Of a stretch of DNA of 64,000 bases, positions 8,375-17,505 are shown one piece after another. The notes beneath the pieces are model-generated. The model did not search any database, had not been told where the DNA came from, and saw only the letters and a list, made by a program, of their open reading frames with translations. Within the stretch, counting starts at the first letter, position 1; each line of letters begins with the position of its first letter. A program made the position numbers and the translations under genes. Source of the stretch: Asticcacaulis currens. GTDB taxonomy: Bacteria; Pseudomonadota; Alphaproteobacteria; Caulobacterales; Caulobacteraceae. Location of the stretch: NCBI RefSeq assembly GCF_028550395.1, contig NZ_JAQQKW010000003.1, positions 248,001 through 312,000 on the forward strand, in the 5' to 3' direction.

Positions 8375-8800
8375 ATGGACAAGTCAGCGAAAACACCGCG
8401 CTCCTCCCCTGAGATCAGGGAGGACGCTCATACCCTGTGGCTGGTCTATGATGGCGACTGCGTGCTGTGCCGCTCCGGTGCGCTTGGTTATCGCGTCAAC
8501 CGGGCCGTGGGGCGGCTGAAGACGCTCGATGCGCGCGGCGACCCCGACCACCCTATCCTGAAAGAGATTCGCGCCCGTCAGCTTGACCTCAATCAGGGCA
8601 TCGTCGTGATCTATGGCCATCAGTGGCACCACGGGGCCGAGGCGCTTAACCGGCTGGCGCTTCTGGGGTCGAACAGCGATGGTCTCAACCGTTTCATTGC
8701 CTGGATGTTCCGTTCGCCGCGCCGCACGCGCTGGCTCTATCCGCTGCTGCGGGCAGGGCGCAATCTCAGCCTCAGACTGGCCGGAAAGACGCAGATATGA
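8375..8800 (+). CDS. DCC-family (DUF393) thiol-disulfide oxidoreductase-like protein
   Basis: A 142-residue protein from the ATG at 8375, preceded by AGGCAGGGGA. The diagnostic motif is VYDGDCVLCRSGALGY, the D-G-x-C-x-x-C signature of the DCC family, followed by the later VVIYGHQWHHGAEALNRLA. The family has a thioredoxin-like fold and is presumed to act in thiol chemistry, but substrates are unknown. It is first in a three-gene operon; its stop overlaps the next ATG (ATGA at 8797-8800). Confidence 0.88.
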   Translation: MDKSAKTPRSSPEIREDAHTLWLVYDGDCVLCRSGALGYRVNRAVGRLKTLDARGDPDHPILKEIRARQLDLNQGIVVIYGHQWHHGAEALNRLALLGSNSDGLNRFIAWMFRSPRRTRWLYPLLRAGRNLSLRLAGKTQI

Positions 8801-9405
8801 GGCCCACCTTCGCCGCCATCTTTGCCGAGCAGTGGGAGGCCCTGCCCCCGGCGCTCAAGGCCCACTACGCCAACCGCCCGTTTACGGGCGACCACGTGAT
8901 CGTCGAAGGGACGCTGGATATTGAAATGCACCCGTTGCTGCGGCGGTTTTCCTGGCTGATCAAGGCGACGGGCATGTTGACGCCCTATGAGGGCAAGGCC
9001 GTACCGGTAAAAGTGCATTTCCGCTCCGAACCCGACAGCGATGCCTTTGTGTTTGAGCGCATCTTCCGTTTCGCGGGGCGCGATCCCGTGACCTTCCGCT
9101 CGCGCATGATGTCGAAACGCCCGCACCACGTGACGGAATACATGGCCACCGGCATAGGCTGGCAGGCCCATTACGATTATCACGAGGGGCGCGTGCGGTT
9201 GCGACACGCCGGCTATGTCTGGCGCTTGTTCGGCCTCGACATTCCCCTGCCGATCAGCGGTCTGGCCGGACGCGGCGATGCGTGGGAAGAGGCCACAGGC
9301 GACGAGCGTTTCCGCATGCATATGGAGCTGCGCCACCCGTGGCTCGGTAAGCTCTACAGCTATGGCGGGGCCTTTCGCGTGACGGAGATGCGTCTTGACG
9401 GGTAA
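8797..9405 (+). CDS. DUF4166 domain protein
   Basis: A 202-residue protein made up of one DUF4166 domain (FTGDHVIVEGTLDIEMHPLL, then FRSEPDSDAFVFERIFRFAG). In other bacteria this domain is also found fused to a saccharopine-dehydrogenase-like NAD(P)-binding protein, and here the next gene encodes such a protein, so a shared pathway is likely. No enzymatic role is known. Start and stop overlaps on both sides (4 bases with DUF393, 11 bases with the dehydrogenase) indicate tight translational coupling. Confidence 0.85.
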   Translation: MRPTFAAIFAEQWEALPPALKAHYANRPFTGDHVIVEGTLDIEMHPLLRRFSWLIKATGMLTPYEGKAVPVKVHFRSEPDSDAFVFERIFRFAGRDPVTFRSRMMSKRPHHVTEYMATGIGWQAHYDYHEGRVRLRHAGYVWRLFGLDIPLPISGLAGRGDAWEEATGDERFRMHMELRHPWLGKLYSYGGAFRVTEMRLDG

Positions 9406-10471
9406 GGTGCTGATCCTAGGCGGCTATGGCAATTTCGGCAAGCGCATCGCTGCGGGCCTGATCCGCCGCGACGTGCCGGTGATCATCGCCGGGCGCGATG
9501 CCAATAAGGCCGAAGCCTGCGCCCGGTCGATGGGGGCGCAATGGGCGGCCTTCGACCTCAATAGAGGTTTGTCCGAAGCCCTGCGCACGCATAAGACCAG
9601 CGTCGTGGTGCACACCGCCGGGCCGTATCAGAACGCCGACTACGGCGTAGCCGAAGTCTGCATCGCGGCGGGGGTACACTATGTCGATCTGTCGGACGCG
9701 CGGGATTTCGTGGTGGGCTTTAACCGGCTGGACGCCGCAGCCAAGGCGGCGGGCGTGGTGGCCATCAGCGGCGCTTCGACCGTTCCGTGCCTGTCCTCGG
9801 CCGTACTGAACCATTTCCGCGACCGCTTTGCGACACTTGAGGCGCTCGATTTCGGCATCTGCCCCGGTCAGGGGGCCGAGCGCGGGCTGGCGACCACGGC
9901 GGCCATCCTGTCCTATGTGGGTCAGCCGCTGAAACCCTTTGCGGGGCATCCGAAGGCCTATGGCTGGCAAGGCTTGCGGCGGCACGTCTTCCCTGATCTG
10001 GGGCCGCGCCTGATGGGCGATTGCGATATTCCCGATCTCGACCTGCTGCCCGCCGCCTATGGCCTACGCTCGATCCGTTTCGGCGCCGGGCTGGAACTGG
10101 GTTTCATACACCTCGGCCTGTGGGCCCTGTCTTGGGGCGTGCGCTGGAAGCTGCTGCCATTCCCGCTGCCGAAGCTGGCAAGGCCCCTGCTGAAGGCCGC
10201 CGACCTGTTCGATCCGCTGGGCTCCGACGATGGCGGCATGTTTATGGTCGTGTCGGGTACAGGGCTGGACGGGCAGCCGCTCCGCCTCGACTGGCACATC
10301 ATTGCGCGCAATGGCGACGGGCCGCACATCCCCTCGGTCCCGGCCATCCTGCTGGCCGAACGTCTGGCCAAAGGGAGCGGCCCCGCCCCCGGCGCGCGCT
10401 CCAGCCTTGGTCAGATTAGCCTCTCCGACTATCTGGCGGCGCTGGAACCATTTGATATTGTCACGGCTTAG
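9395..10471 (+). CDS. Saccharopine dehydrogenase-like NAD(P)-binding protein
   Basis: A 358-residue protein. The start is taken as TTG at 9395, inside the previous gene, because it gives MTGKVLILGGYGNFGKRIA with the dinucleotide loop (GGYGNFG) at the correct distance from the N-terminus; no in-frame ATG is available nearby. Further landmarks are VVHTAGPYQ, GVHYVDLSDARDFV and SGASTVPCLSSAVL, typical of the saccharopine dehydrogenase/lysine ketoglutarate reductase-like family. Substrate unknown. It ends the DUF393-DUF4166 operon and overlaps the end of the convergent TPR gene by 11 bases. Confidence 0.88.
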   Translation: MTGKVLILGGYGNFGKRIAAGLIRRDVPVIIAGRDANKAEACARSMGAQWAAFDLNRGLSEALRTHKTSVVVHTAGPYQNADYGVAEVCIAAGVHYVDLSDARDFVVGFNRLDAAAKAAGVVAISGASTVPCLSSAVLNHFRDRFATLEALDFGICPGQGAERGLATTAAILSYVGQPLKPFAGHPKAYGWQGLRRHVFPDLGPRLMGDCDIPDLDLLPAAYGLRSIRFGAGLELGFIHLGLWALSWGVRWKLLPFPLPKLARPLLKAADLFDPLGSDDGGMFMVVSGTGLDGQPLRLDWHIIARNGDGPHIPSVPAILLAERLAKGSGPAPGARSSLGQISLSDYLAALEPFDIVTA

Positions 10472-11255
10472 ATTTCTGAGCCCGCATCTGCTGGATATAC
10501 AGGAGTTCGTTCTTGGCCAGTTGACTGCTTCCATCAAACTTCAAAGAGTCCTTATAGGCAAACTCGGCTTCATCCCATTTTTGAAGCTCAACGAGGGCAT
10601 AGCCCTTGTGTCGCAAAACCTTCGCCCGTGTGTAATCCGTCAGATTAAAGAAAGGATTCTCAAGCGCCTTTTCGGCCTCTGCCAGACTTTCCGCATTTCG
10701 GCCACTCTGTGCCAAACAAAAGAGATATTCGCTCAGAATAGCTTCGTTCCATGGATCACGCTGGCGACCATCAACCAGAATCGTCACACAGCGAGTGTAG
10801 TCCTTGCGGTCCGCATAAACCCAAGCCAATCCGTAAGAAATAAGGGCAAAGGGCGACGCGGGTTTTGCGACAATCTCTAACTTCTTGCCATCAGGGTTTG
10901 CGTTCTTTTTAGCCGCAGTTTCAAGCAACACGCCTAATACGAGTTGCGAAGGAAGATTATCGCTGTAAATAAAAAGGCGTGTATCGCATTTTTCCGCATA
11001 ATACGGCGGAAGCGGTGCTTCGCCGATGGCCGTTTCCATTTCCGGAGCCAAAGCCCTGAGCGCCGAGACATCGGCCTTAACGAAAGCCTTTTGAAGTTTT
11101 TCGGCTACTTTCGCCGCCCGTGCTTCCGCCTTTTCGTTGTGTGTCTGACAGGGCGCGATATTTAGAAAATCAGACTGCGGCGTCTCTTCTGCGCGCACCG
11201 TGGCCGTAGTCAGACAGAGGCCGATAACCGCCCAGGAAGTGATAGCCAATTTCAT
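10461..11255 (-). CDS. Exported TPR-like hypothetical protein
   Basis: A 264-residue protein with a clear signal peptide (MKLAITSWAVIGLCLTTATVRA, cut after AxA near residue 22) and so probably periplasmic. From about residue 125 it shows TPR-like helical pairs, e.g. LAWVYADRKDYTRCVTIL, LFCLAQSGRNAESLAEAEKA and GYALVELQKWDEAEFAYK. Two Cys residues in the N-terminal half could form a disulfide. No named family is recognised. It uses noticeably more AT-rich codons than neighbours. Its 3' end overlaps the convergent dehydrogenase gene. Confidence 0.82.
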   Translation of the reverse strand: MKLAITSWAVIGLCLTTATVRAEETPQSDFLNIAPCQTHNEKAEARAAKVAEKLQKAFVKADVSALRALAPEMETAIGEAPLPPYYAEKCDTRLFIYSDNLPSQLVLGVLLETAAKKNANPDGKKLEIVAKPASPFALISYGLAWVYADRKDYTRCVTILVDGRQRDPWNEAILSEYLFCLAQSGRNAESLAEAEKALENPFFNLTDYTRAKVLRHKGYALVELQKWDEAEFAYKDSLKFDGSSQLAKNELLYIQQMRAQKSKP

Positions 11256-11318
11256 AGAAAAGCCCCCCGTTTGTTAAAACAGGAGGCTAAACTCATCCCG
11301 GAAGGGTGGCAAGTGTAC

Positions 11319-11840
11319 TTACAACCCGCCGCGCAGATAGTCCGTCTTACCCAGTTCGACGCCGTAGTGACGCAGGATGGCGTAGGCGGTCGTCACGTGG
11401 AATAACAGGTTGGGAAGGACAAACCCGACCACATAGCTGTAGCCCGTAAAAGGGATTTCGCGGTTCGGCAGTTTCAGCACCACGTCGCGGCTTTCGGCGC
11501 CGTCAAACAGGGCCGGATCGACGGATTCGATATAGGCAATGGTTTTGGCCAGACGGTCTTTCAACTCGGCAAAGCTCGTTTCCGTATCAGCCATGGACGG
11601 AATCTCCGTGCCGGTCAGGCGCGCCACAGCCCCCTTGGCCGTATCCGACACCGACTGGATCTGACGGCGCAGAGGGTGCATGTCGAGCGCCAGACGCGCC
11701 TCGATGACGACCGACGGGTCGATCTTTTTCGCTTCGGCAAACGCCTCGGCCTTGCTGAGGATATGGGTCAGGTTCTTCATCGCGTTGATAAGAACGGGCA
11801 CGGTCATCGAATAGATGGAAACAGGCGGTATCTGGGTCAT
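11319..11840 (-). CDS. DUF1993 family protein
   Basis: A 173-residue, mainly helical protein with the family's N-terminal SIYSMTVPVLINAMKNLTHIL, the central LALDMHPLRRQIQSVSD and the C-terminal FVLPNLLFHVTTAYAILRHYGVE. DUF1993 proteins resemble the DinB-like four-helix metal-binding group, and the conserved His residues (MHPL, FHVTTAY, RHYG) fit that, but no reaction is known. Probably monocistronic; a palindromic repeat lies upstream. Confidence 0.88.
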   Translation of the reverse strand: MTQIPPVSIYSMTVPVLINAMKNLTHILSKAEAFAEAKKIDPSVVIEARLALDMHPLRRQIQSVSDTAKGAVARLTGTEIPSMADTETSFAELKDRLAKTIAYIESVDPALFDGAESRDVVLKLPNREIPFTGYSYVVGFVLPNLLFHVTTAYAILRHYGVELGKTDYLRGGL

Positions 11841-11913
11841 GGACAGTCTCTTAGGGGTGCCCGGTGCGGCACTTCACCCCAGATGGGCAGGGACCGATTA
11901 CAATCAAGGCCTC

Positions 11914-12048
11914 TAGATCATTATGCTTTCCGGTGGAAACATAATGATCCAGATTTTGTTTAGTCCCTCGCCGGGCGGTGGCTCCGCCACCTTGGCCGCC
12001 GCCTCAATGGCGGCTTGAGGGGAATGATCAGAGCGATCATTCCGCTCT
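11914..12048. repeat. Bipartite palindromic intergenic element, copy 3 (diverged)
   Basis: GATCATTATG (11916-11925) pairs with CATAATGATC (11940-11949). A T-rich linker CAGATTTTGTTTA resembles the linker of the copies at 7719 and 18329. Further hairpins follow (GGTGG/CCACC near 11977-11990, and GGAATGATC/GATCATTCC around 12020-12042). The stems differ in sequence from the other copies while keeping pairing. It fills the gap between the DUF1993 and PhoD-like genes. Confidence 0.5.
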
Positions 12049-12055
12049 AATCTAA

Positions 12056-13762
12056 TCAGACGACAGAAATCACCTTCAGCGGCCCGACGCGATCGGCCTC
12101 AGCCTGAGCGGCGAAGGTGCCATCGACCGTGACCTTGTACTCCCGCGCGGTGATGGTCGAAACCGACACCCACTCGCCCGTCGCCGCTTCCGGTGTTAGA
12201 GTCAGGCGCACAAAGCCGTTGCGGTCGGTCGAGGCGGCCAGCACTTCGTCGTTCTGATCCGCCAGCACCTTGGCGAGGCTGAAATTGGGCAGCAGATGAT
12301 CGAACCATACGGTCGGGCTCGAAATCGCTGTAACGCCCAGCTCGACCGCCACGCGCTCGCCTTTGGCGTCATGCAGTTCATTGGCCCAGGCCTGATGGCT
12401 GTCGCCCGACAGCACCACGGCGCGCGCCCTGGCGTCGCGGATCAGGCCATAGAGGCGCTCGCGCTCCGCCGGATAGCCGTCCCAGGCGTCGAGATTTAGC
12501 GGCAGCGGGTCTTCCGTCTGGCTGAACAGGTCGATCATCGGTCCGATCACACCCGCGACATTGGCCGGCAACATCTTCAGCATGGCCGCGATGCGCTCTT
12601 CGCCATAGAGCGCCTTGAGGTCCGGGCCCTTGACCTTGGCCATCACCACCTGATTGCCGAACACCTGCCAGCGCACGCCATCGGCCACCGAGGCTTTCAG
12701 GCCCGTCTGAAGCCACTGACGCTGCGTGGCCCCCAGCAGTTCGCGCGACGGCGCATTCAGTTCGGCGCGGAAGGCGGCGTAATCGGCCTTGCCCGCCGCA
12801 TCGCGCTTGAGATCGGTCTGGTAATCGAGCTGCTTGGAACGCGCCAGAAAGCGCGTCTCGATCATGAACAGTTCGGCCAGTTGCCCGAAGCGGAACGAGC
12901 GGTAGATAGCCTCAGACAGCATACCCGGCTGCGGGTCACGAATGGGCATCCATTCGCGGTAGGCCTTCAGCGCGGCGGCCTTACGCACATCGAAGTCGCC
13001 TTCGGTATCCGGCTGATGGTTTTCGGCCCCATGCATCCACGGATCGTTGCACATTTCGTGGTCGTCAAAGACGCAGATCCACGCGGCGCGGGCGTGCGCC
13101 GCCTGAAGGTCGGCGTCGGCCTTGTACTGGGCGTGGCGCGTGCGATAGTCGGCCAGAGTGACGATCTCGTGCGGCGGCTCAGGGATACGGCCCAGCAGAC
13201 GACCATTGCCCATGCCGTAGTCGTTCAGGCCCGCGCCGTATTCGTAGATGTAGTCGCCCAGGTGCAGGACGGCATCGACCTCTTTCAGATCGGCGATGGC
13301 GCGATAGGCGTTGAAATAGCCGTTGGAGAACAGCGAGCACGACGCAACCGCCAGCACGACGCGATCGGTCTGCATCGGCAGGGTCCTGGCCTGACCGACA
13401 GGCGAGGTCACGCCCTGACAGACAAAGCGGTAATAATAGGTCCGGGCGGGCTTAAGACCGGTCGCATCGAGCTTGACTGTATAGTCACGGCCGGCATCAG
13501 TGACCAGACGACCGGTGCCGGTCAGCTTGCGGAAATCGTCGTGCTCGGACATCTGCCATACGACTTCGGTAGCGGCCTCAAGGCCCGACACGCGCGTCCA
13601 CAGGATCAGGCGGTCGCTCAAGGGGTCGCCCGCCGCCACGCCGTGCGCAAAATGCGCGCCCTTGATCGGGGCCAGACCGGAACCGGATACGGCCGGAGCC
13701 GCCCCCATCAGACCGAAAGCCATCAGCGCCTTACGGCGGCTTACCTTATATGTCGCGCTCAT
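12056..13762 (-). CDS. phoD: PhoD-like alkaline phosphatase, Tat-exported
   Basis: A 568-residue PhoD-family phosphatase or phosphodiesterase. The N-terminus carries a Tat signal (KVSRRKALMAFGLMG, twin Arg) followed by the PhoD N-terminal domain (FAHGVAAGDPLSDRLILWTR). The metallophosphatase core shows LHLGDYIYEYG, CVFDDHEMCND and VVLSGDSHQAW, the metal-binding motifs of the Fe/Ca PhoD type. It should release phosphate from phosphoesters in the periplasm or outside the cell. It is transcribed towards the DUF1993 gene and stands alone by spacing; the TonB receptor is upstream on the same strand, about 290 bases away. No PhoB box was identified. Confidence 0.92.
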   Translation of the reverse strand: MSATYKVSRRKALMAFGLMGAAPAVSGSGLAPIKGAHFAHGVAAGDPLSDRLILWTRVSGLEAATEVVWQMSEHDDFRKLTGTGRLVTDAGRDYTVKLDATGLKPARTYYYRFVCQGVTSPVGQARTLPMQTDRVVLAVASCSLFSNGYFNAYRAIADLKEVDAVLHLGDYIYEYGAGLNDYGMGNGRLLGRIPEPPHEIVTLADYRTRHAQYKADADLQAAHARAAWICVFDDHEMCNDPWMHGAENHQPDTEGDFDVRKAAALKAYREWMPIRDPQPGMLSEAIYRSFRFGQLAELFMIETRFLARSKQLDYQTDLKRDAAGKADYAAFRAELNAPSRELLGATQRQWLQTGLKASVADGVRWQVFGNQVVMAKVKGPDLKALYGEERIAAMLKMLPANVAGVIGPMIDLFSQTEDPLPLNLDAWDGYPAERERLYGLIRDARARAVVLSGDSHQAWANELHDAKGERVAVELGVTAISSPTVWFDHLLPNFSLAKVLADQNDEVLAASTDRNGFVRLTLTPEAATGEWVSVSTITAREYKVTVDGTFAAQAEADRVGPLKVISVV

Positions 13763-14020
13763 CTGTGCCGTCCCCTGCCATGAGTACAGGACCGCCCATA
13801 AGCCGCTTCGGTGACAGGGTTATTGCGCCTGCGTGACAGTTTTGTTCACAGACTTATACACAGGGCAGATGCCTCTGAATGGGTACGCCCCCGACTGGCA
13901 GGTGCGGGCCGTCGGTGCGAGTGAAACGCACAGACGTGGGAGCCACGAGCCGCGCACAGGCTGTGCTGGCAGACCCCCACCACCGCATCTAGCCGCGTAA
14001 ACGCGGCGTCGTGCGGTCCC

Positions 14021-14042
14021 CCTCCCCAGTAAACTGGGGAGG
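14021..14042. repeat. Short GC-rich hairpin after the TonB receptor gene
   Basis: CCTCCCCAG (14021-14029) pairs perfectly with CTGGGGAGG (14034-14042) across TAAA. It lies 12 bases beyond the stop of the receptor gene. No T-run follows on the minus strand, so it is only a weak terminator candidate; it belongs to a class of CCTCCCC-type hairpins also seen near 26905-26928. The rest of 13763-14053 holds a small GCCGCG/CGCGGC hairpin and no gene that I can see. Confidence 0.45.
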
Positions 14043-14053
14043 TATAAGGGGGG

Positions 14054-16576
14054 CTAGTAATTGATGCGCAGCGTCACGCCGACCATGCGCGGTTCACCGG
14101 CGATAAAGGTTGCGATACCGAGGTTGTCGCCCGTATTGCCCGCATCCTTGATATAGGCTTCGTCGGTGACATTATCGGCGAAGACTTCGACCGACCACGG
14201 CGCGTTCAGCGGCGCGTAGCCCAGACGCAGGTTCAGGAGGCCATAGGCGTCCTGTTTCTCGTCCTGCTTCGTGTCGGCCACCGGACGCAGGCCCGGCACC
14301 GCCGGCTGATACTTCGGCAGGTCGTTATTGTCGTCAAAGACGATTTCCGACTGCCACGTATAGGTCGGGGTGAACCAGAAGCGGGCGTTTTGCGTGTTGA
14401 ACTTGAAGCGCCCGCCCAGCGACAGGCTGTGATCCGGGTTCAGGCGGAAGTGGTTGCCTTCATAGAGGCCGTTGCCGAAGCGGGCGTGGCTGTAGGCATA
14501 GGTGACAAACAGATCCGCCCCCGGCGTCAGGCGATAATAGGCCTGGGTCTCAAGGCCATAGGCATCGGCCTTGCCGGCGCTGACCGTGATCAGCCCGCCG
14601 CTTTGCGTTGCCACCTGCGTCTGGAAGTTCTCGTACTTATAGCCATAGACCGCCGTGTCCCAGCTCAGACGACCGTCCAGCAGGCGCGTCTTCAGGCCCA
14701 GTTCAAGGCTATCGACGGTTTCGGCATCGGCATAAGTAAACTTCGGCGCGGCCAGCGGCGTGCTGCCCGAATCGCCGCTGAGCACCTTGGGCTGACGGCC
14801 GCGCGCCGCCGAGACGTAGGCATTGAACGTATCGCTGAAGGCATAGCGGGCGACGAGGCGGTAGGTGATGCCGTCGTCCGAAAAGCTCTGATCGACGCGG
14901 GTGCCATTGCCCGGCGTCGACTGCTTGAAGATACCGACCGGCGGCAGGCCCGCGACCACGGCCCGCACCACAAGCGGCGTCACCTGCGCGGTCCAGGCGT
15001 TGATCTGCGCCGCCGACGGCGCGGTGCCCGTAGCCTGCACGTACTGGGTGACCAGTTGCGTCACCTGCGTTTGCACATTGGCCGTGATCACCGGCGTAAC
15101 GGCCGAGGACGCCGCCAGCACAGAAGGGGTTTCGACCGAGGCCGCATAGCCCGACACCTTGTCGTCCTTGGTGTAGCGCAGACCGGCACTCAGTTCGAGC
15201 TTCGGCGTCACGCGCCAGGTGAGGTCGGCATAGGCGTCAATGGACTCGGTCTTGCCGAAGTTGGTCGAGGATTCGCGGTGCGCCGGGTCGATATAGGGGG
15301 CCAGCGGACCGAAGGCGGTCGGAGCCACCGCCGCAACCACCGGCAGCGGCAGGGCGTTCGGACGCGGCAGGTTGTTGGTCAGGAACAGGCCCGCGACGCG
15401 CTCATCAAACTGCATCGGCACGGCCGTCGAGGCCTCTTCCTTGAAATAGCTCAGGCCCGCAAACCACGAAACGGCCCCGCCCGCATCATAGTTGAGGCGC
15501 AGTTCCTGCGACCATTGCTTGCCCTTTGCGTCTTCGGCGACCGCCAGAATGGGCAAGGACATGCCGTCCGGATCAAACACTTCGGAGGCCGAGAAGCGGC
15601 GATAGGCGCTGATCGACGACAGGCGATAGGCGTCCGACAGACGCCATTCGCCCAGAAGCGTCGTACCGCTCACCGTGCGCTCCAGACCCAGATTGCGGTT
15701 CTTGAACCCGGCGCCATTGGCCAGGGCCGCGCCGGAGGTCGGCGACAGGTCGCCGATAATGGCCCCCGTGGTCGGATCGGTCGGGGCAAAGGTGCCCGAC
15801 TTAAAGCCTGTTCCCGGCGCCGAATCCTTCTGATAGTTGGTGATCAGGTCGAAACGCAGAGCCTCGGTCGGACGCCAGGCGGCGGTAAAGCGCAGGGCAT
15901 CGCTGCCCAGACCGTTGAAGTCATCACCGCCCAGCAGGTTTTCGGTATAACCGTCGCGGTGCTTGGCGCGGCCGGATAGGCGCACGGCCAGTTGGTCGTT
16001 CAGCGGCACATTAACCATGGCATCAACCATACGATAATTATAGTCGCCCACGCTGATCGCCGCCTTACCATCCAGCACCGGCTTGGCCTTGGCCTGAATG
16101 ATATTGACGGCCCCGATCAGAGCACCGCGCCCGAACAGGGTCGATTGCGGGCCCTTGGCCACTTCGACGCGGTCGAGGTCGAACAGCTCGACATATGCTC
16201 CGCGCGAGCGCGAGATCGACACGCCGTCCTGAAACACCGAAACGCGCGCTTCGCCGGTCGCTGCGCCCGAATCGGAGGTGATGCCGCGCATCACGAAGCC
16301 GGGATTGTTCGGCGACTGATCCTGCACCTCAAAGCCCGGCACGAACAGAGACAGCTCGGCAAAATCCGTGACGCCGACATCGGTCAGGAAAGACGCGTTA
16401 AGACCCGTCACCGCCGCCGGCACGTTGAGCAGTTTCTGCTCGCGCTTTTGCAGCGTCACCACGATTTCCGGCACGCTGCCTTCCTCGGCACCCGCGCTCG
16501 TCCGGGTTTGGGCCACGGCAGGCGCGGCCAGCATCAGGGCCAAAAAAGAAACAGAGGCAAGGCGCAGAGCAGACAT
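14054..16576 (-). CDS. TonB-dependent outer-membrane receptor
   Basis: An 840-residue receptor with a signal peptide (cut after APAVAQ, near residue 23), a short TonB-box-like region (EIVVTLQKREQKL), a plug domain (about 45-165, with VPAAVTGLN, FVMRGI and VEVAKGPQSTLFGRGA) and a long beta-barrel ending in the aromatic-terminated strand MVGVTLRINY. The barrel is Asn/Asp/Tyr-rich as usual. Caulobacterales carry many such receptors for siderophores, oligosaccharides or other large nutrients; the substrate cannot be assigned here, and the only neighbours are an exported phosphatase (same strand) and a YceI gene (divergent). Confidence 0.94.
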   Translation of the reverse strand: MSALRLASVSFLALMLAAPAVAQTRTSAGAEEGSVPEIVVTLQKREQKLLNVPAAVTGLNASFLTDVGVTDFAELSLFVPGFEVQDQSPNNPGFVMRGITSDSGAATGEARVSVFQDGVSISRSRGAYVELFDLDRVEVAKGPQSTLFGRGALIGAVNIIQAKAKPVLDGKAAISVGDYNYRMVDAMVNVPLNDQLAVRLSGRAKHRDGYTENLLGGDDFNGLGSDALRFTAAWRPTEALRFDLITNYQKDSAPGTGFKSGTFAPTDPTTGAIIGDLSPTSGAALANGAGFKNRNLGLERTVSGTTLLGEWRLSDAYRLSSISAYRRFSASEVFDPDGMSLPILAVAEDAKGKQWSQELRLNYDAGGAVSWFAGLSYFKEEASTAVPMQFDERVAGLFLTNNLPRPNALPLPVVAAVAPTAFGPLAPYIDPAHRESSTNFGKTESIDAYADLTWRVTPKLELSAGLRYTKDDKVSGYAASVETPSVLAASSAVTPVITANVQTQVTQLVTQYVQATGTAPSAAQINAWTAQVTPLVVRAVVAGLPPVGIFKQSTPGNGTRVDQSFSDDGITYRLVARYAFSDTFNAYVSAARGRQPKVLSGDSGSTPLAAPKFTYADAETVDSLELGLKTRLLDGRLSWDTAVYGYKYENFQTQVATQSGGLITVSAGKADAYGLETQAYYRLTPGADLFVTYAYSHARFGNGLYEGNHFRLNPDHSLSLGGRFKFNTQNARFWFTPTYTWQSEIVFDDNNDLPKYQPAVPGLRPVADTKQDEKQDAYGLLNLRLGYAPLNAPWSVEVFADNVTDEAYIKDAGNTGDNLGIATFIAGEPRMVGVTLRINY

Positions 16577-16785
16577 GGACAGCTTCCTTCGTCAGGTCGA
16601 AACGACAATGTGAAGACCGCTTTATCGAACGCTTATGACAGTGAGGTTGCAGCCGTCACAATTACGCCCCCTTCTTGCAGATTGCTGCGGCCTGTCACGC
16701 AAAAGCGACAATTGCTGTGGCAAGTGTGAACCCCGGCCTCGCCGAGTCGTACTAGATAGTCTCGTTATTTTTTCGCATTCCCCTC

Positions 16786-16814
16786 TTGCCAGTGGAAACC
16801 GTAACTCTTATAGT
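16786..16814 (+). promoter_or_regulatory. Promoter of the YceI gene
   Basis: TTGCCA (16786-16791) and TATAGT (16809-16814) are separated by exactly 17 bases, close to the housekeeping sigma consensus. The -10 region lies inside a small palindrome, GTAACT-CTTAT-AGTTAC (16801-16817), that could be an operator. Transcription would start near 16821 and the ATG is at 16853 with AAGGAG at 16841-16846. Confidence 0.55.
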
Positions 16815-16852
16815 TACGCTTATCGCAAATCTTTCTCTCAAAGGAGCCCGCC

Positions 16853-17434
16853 ATGCGTCACGTCTTTAAGTCCACCCTGCTCGCCGCTGCCCTGCTCGCC
16901 GGCTCGCTGACCCCGGCCTTCGCTGCCCCGGAAACCTATGCGCTCGAAGCGACCCACACCGAAGTCGTCTTCTCGTGGACGCACTTTGGCTTCTCCAAGC
17001 CCACCGCCAAGTTCATGAACGCCGTCGGCACGCTGGTGCTGGACGAAGCCGCTCCGGCCGCCTCGTCGGTCGAAGTCAGCTTCGCCATCGACGGCCTGAA
17101 CACCGGCGTCGCCGCGCTGGACGGTCACCTGAAGTCGAAGGACTTCTTTGACGCCGCCACCTACCCGACCGCGACCTTCAAATCGACCAAGGTCGATGTG
17201 ACGGGCAAGGACACGGCCAATGTCACCGGCAACCTGACCATCCACGGCGTCACCAAGCCCGTCACCCTGGCCGTCAAGCTGAACAAGATCGGTGCCAATA
17301 TGAAGGGCGTGAAGACCGCCGGCTTTAGCGCCACGGGCCAGATCAAGCGTTCGGACTTCGGCATGGGCGCCTATGTCCCGGCGGTGAGCGACGAAATCAC
17401 CCTCGTCATCACGGCCGAAGCCAACAAGAAGTAA
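16853..17434 (+). CDS. YceI family periplasmic lipid-binding protein
   Basis: A 193-residue protein with a signal peptide ending SLTPAFA (cut near residue 24) and a single YceI domain: YALEATHTEVVFSWTHFGFS, LDGHLKSKDFFDAATYPTAT and NLTIHGVTKPVTLAV. YceI proteins form a lipocalin-like beta-barrel that binds a long isoprenoid chain. They are often found with respiratory or stress genes; the ligand here is unknown. It has its own promoter (16786-16814), a strong AAGGAG and its own terminator (17461-17492), so it is monocistronic. Confidence 0.93.
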   Translation: MRHVFKSTLLAAALLAGSLTPAFAAPETYALEATHTEVVFSWTHFGFSKPTAKFMNAVGTLVLDEAAPAASSVEVSFAIDGLNTGVAALDGHLKSKDFFDAATYPTATFKSTKVDVTGKDTANVTGNLTIHGVTKPVTLAVKLNKIGANMKGVKTAGFSATGQIKRSDFGMGAYVPAVSDEITLVITAEANKK

Positions 17435-17460
17435 GACCGGTTTACGGTACGTTTTTTCAG

Positions 17461-17492
17461 GGGGTGCGGTCACGGCCGCGCCCCTTTGTTTT
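17461..17492 (+). terminator. Rho-independent terminator of the YceI gene
   Basis: GGGGTGCGG (17461-17469) pairs with CCGCGCCCC (17476-17484), with one G-T wobble and a six-base loop, followed at once by TTTGTTTT. It separates the YceI gene from the dioxygenase gene that starts at 17506. Confidence 0.75.
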
Positions 17493-17505
17493 ATTCAGGT
17501 GTCCC

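Noticed and set aside
13860-14000. Possible riboswitch between the PhoD-like and TonB receptor genes
   Set aside because: Several small hairpins are present, but I could not match the conserved cores of cobalamin or other known riboswitches, and it is not upstream of the receptor gene.
14390-15979. 529-codon plus-strand frame inside the TonB receptor gene
   Set aside because: Antisense shadow; the minus-strand product has signal peptide, plug and barrel.
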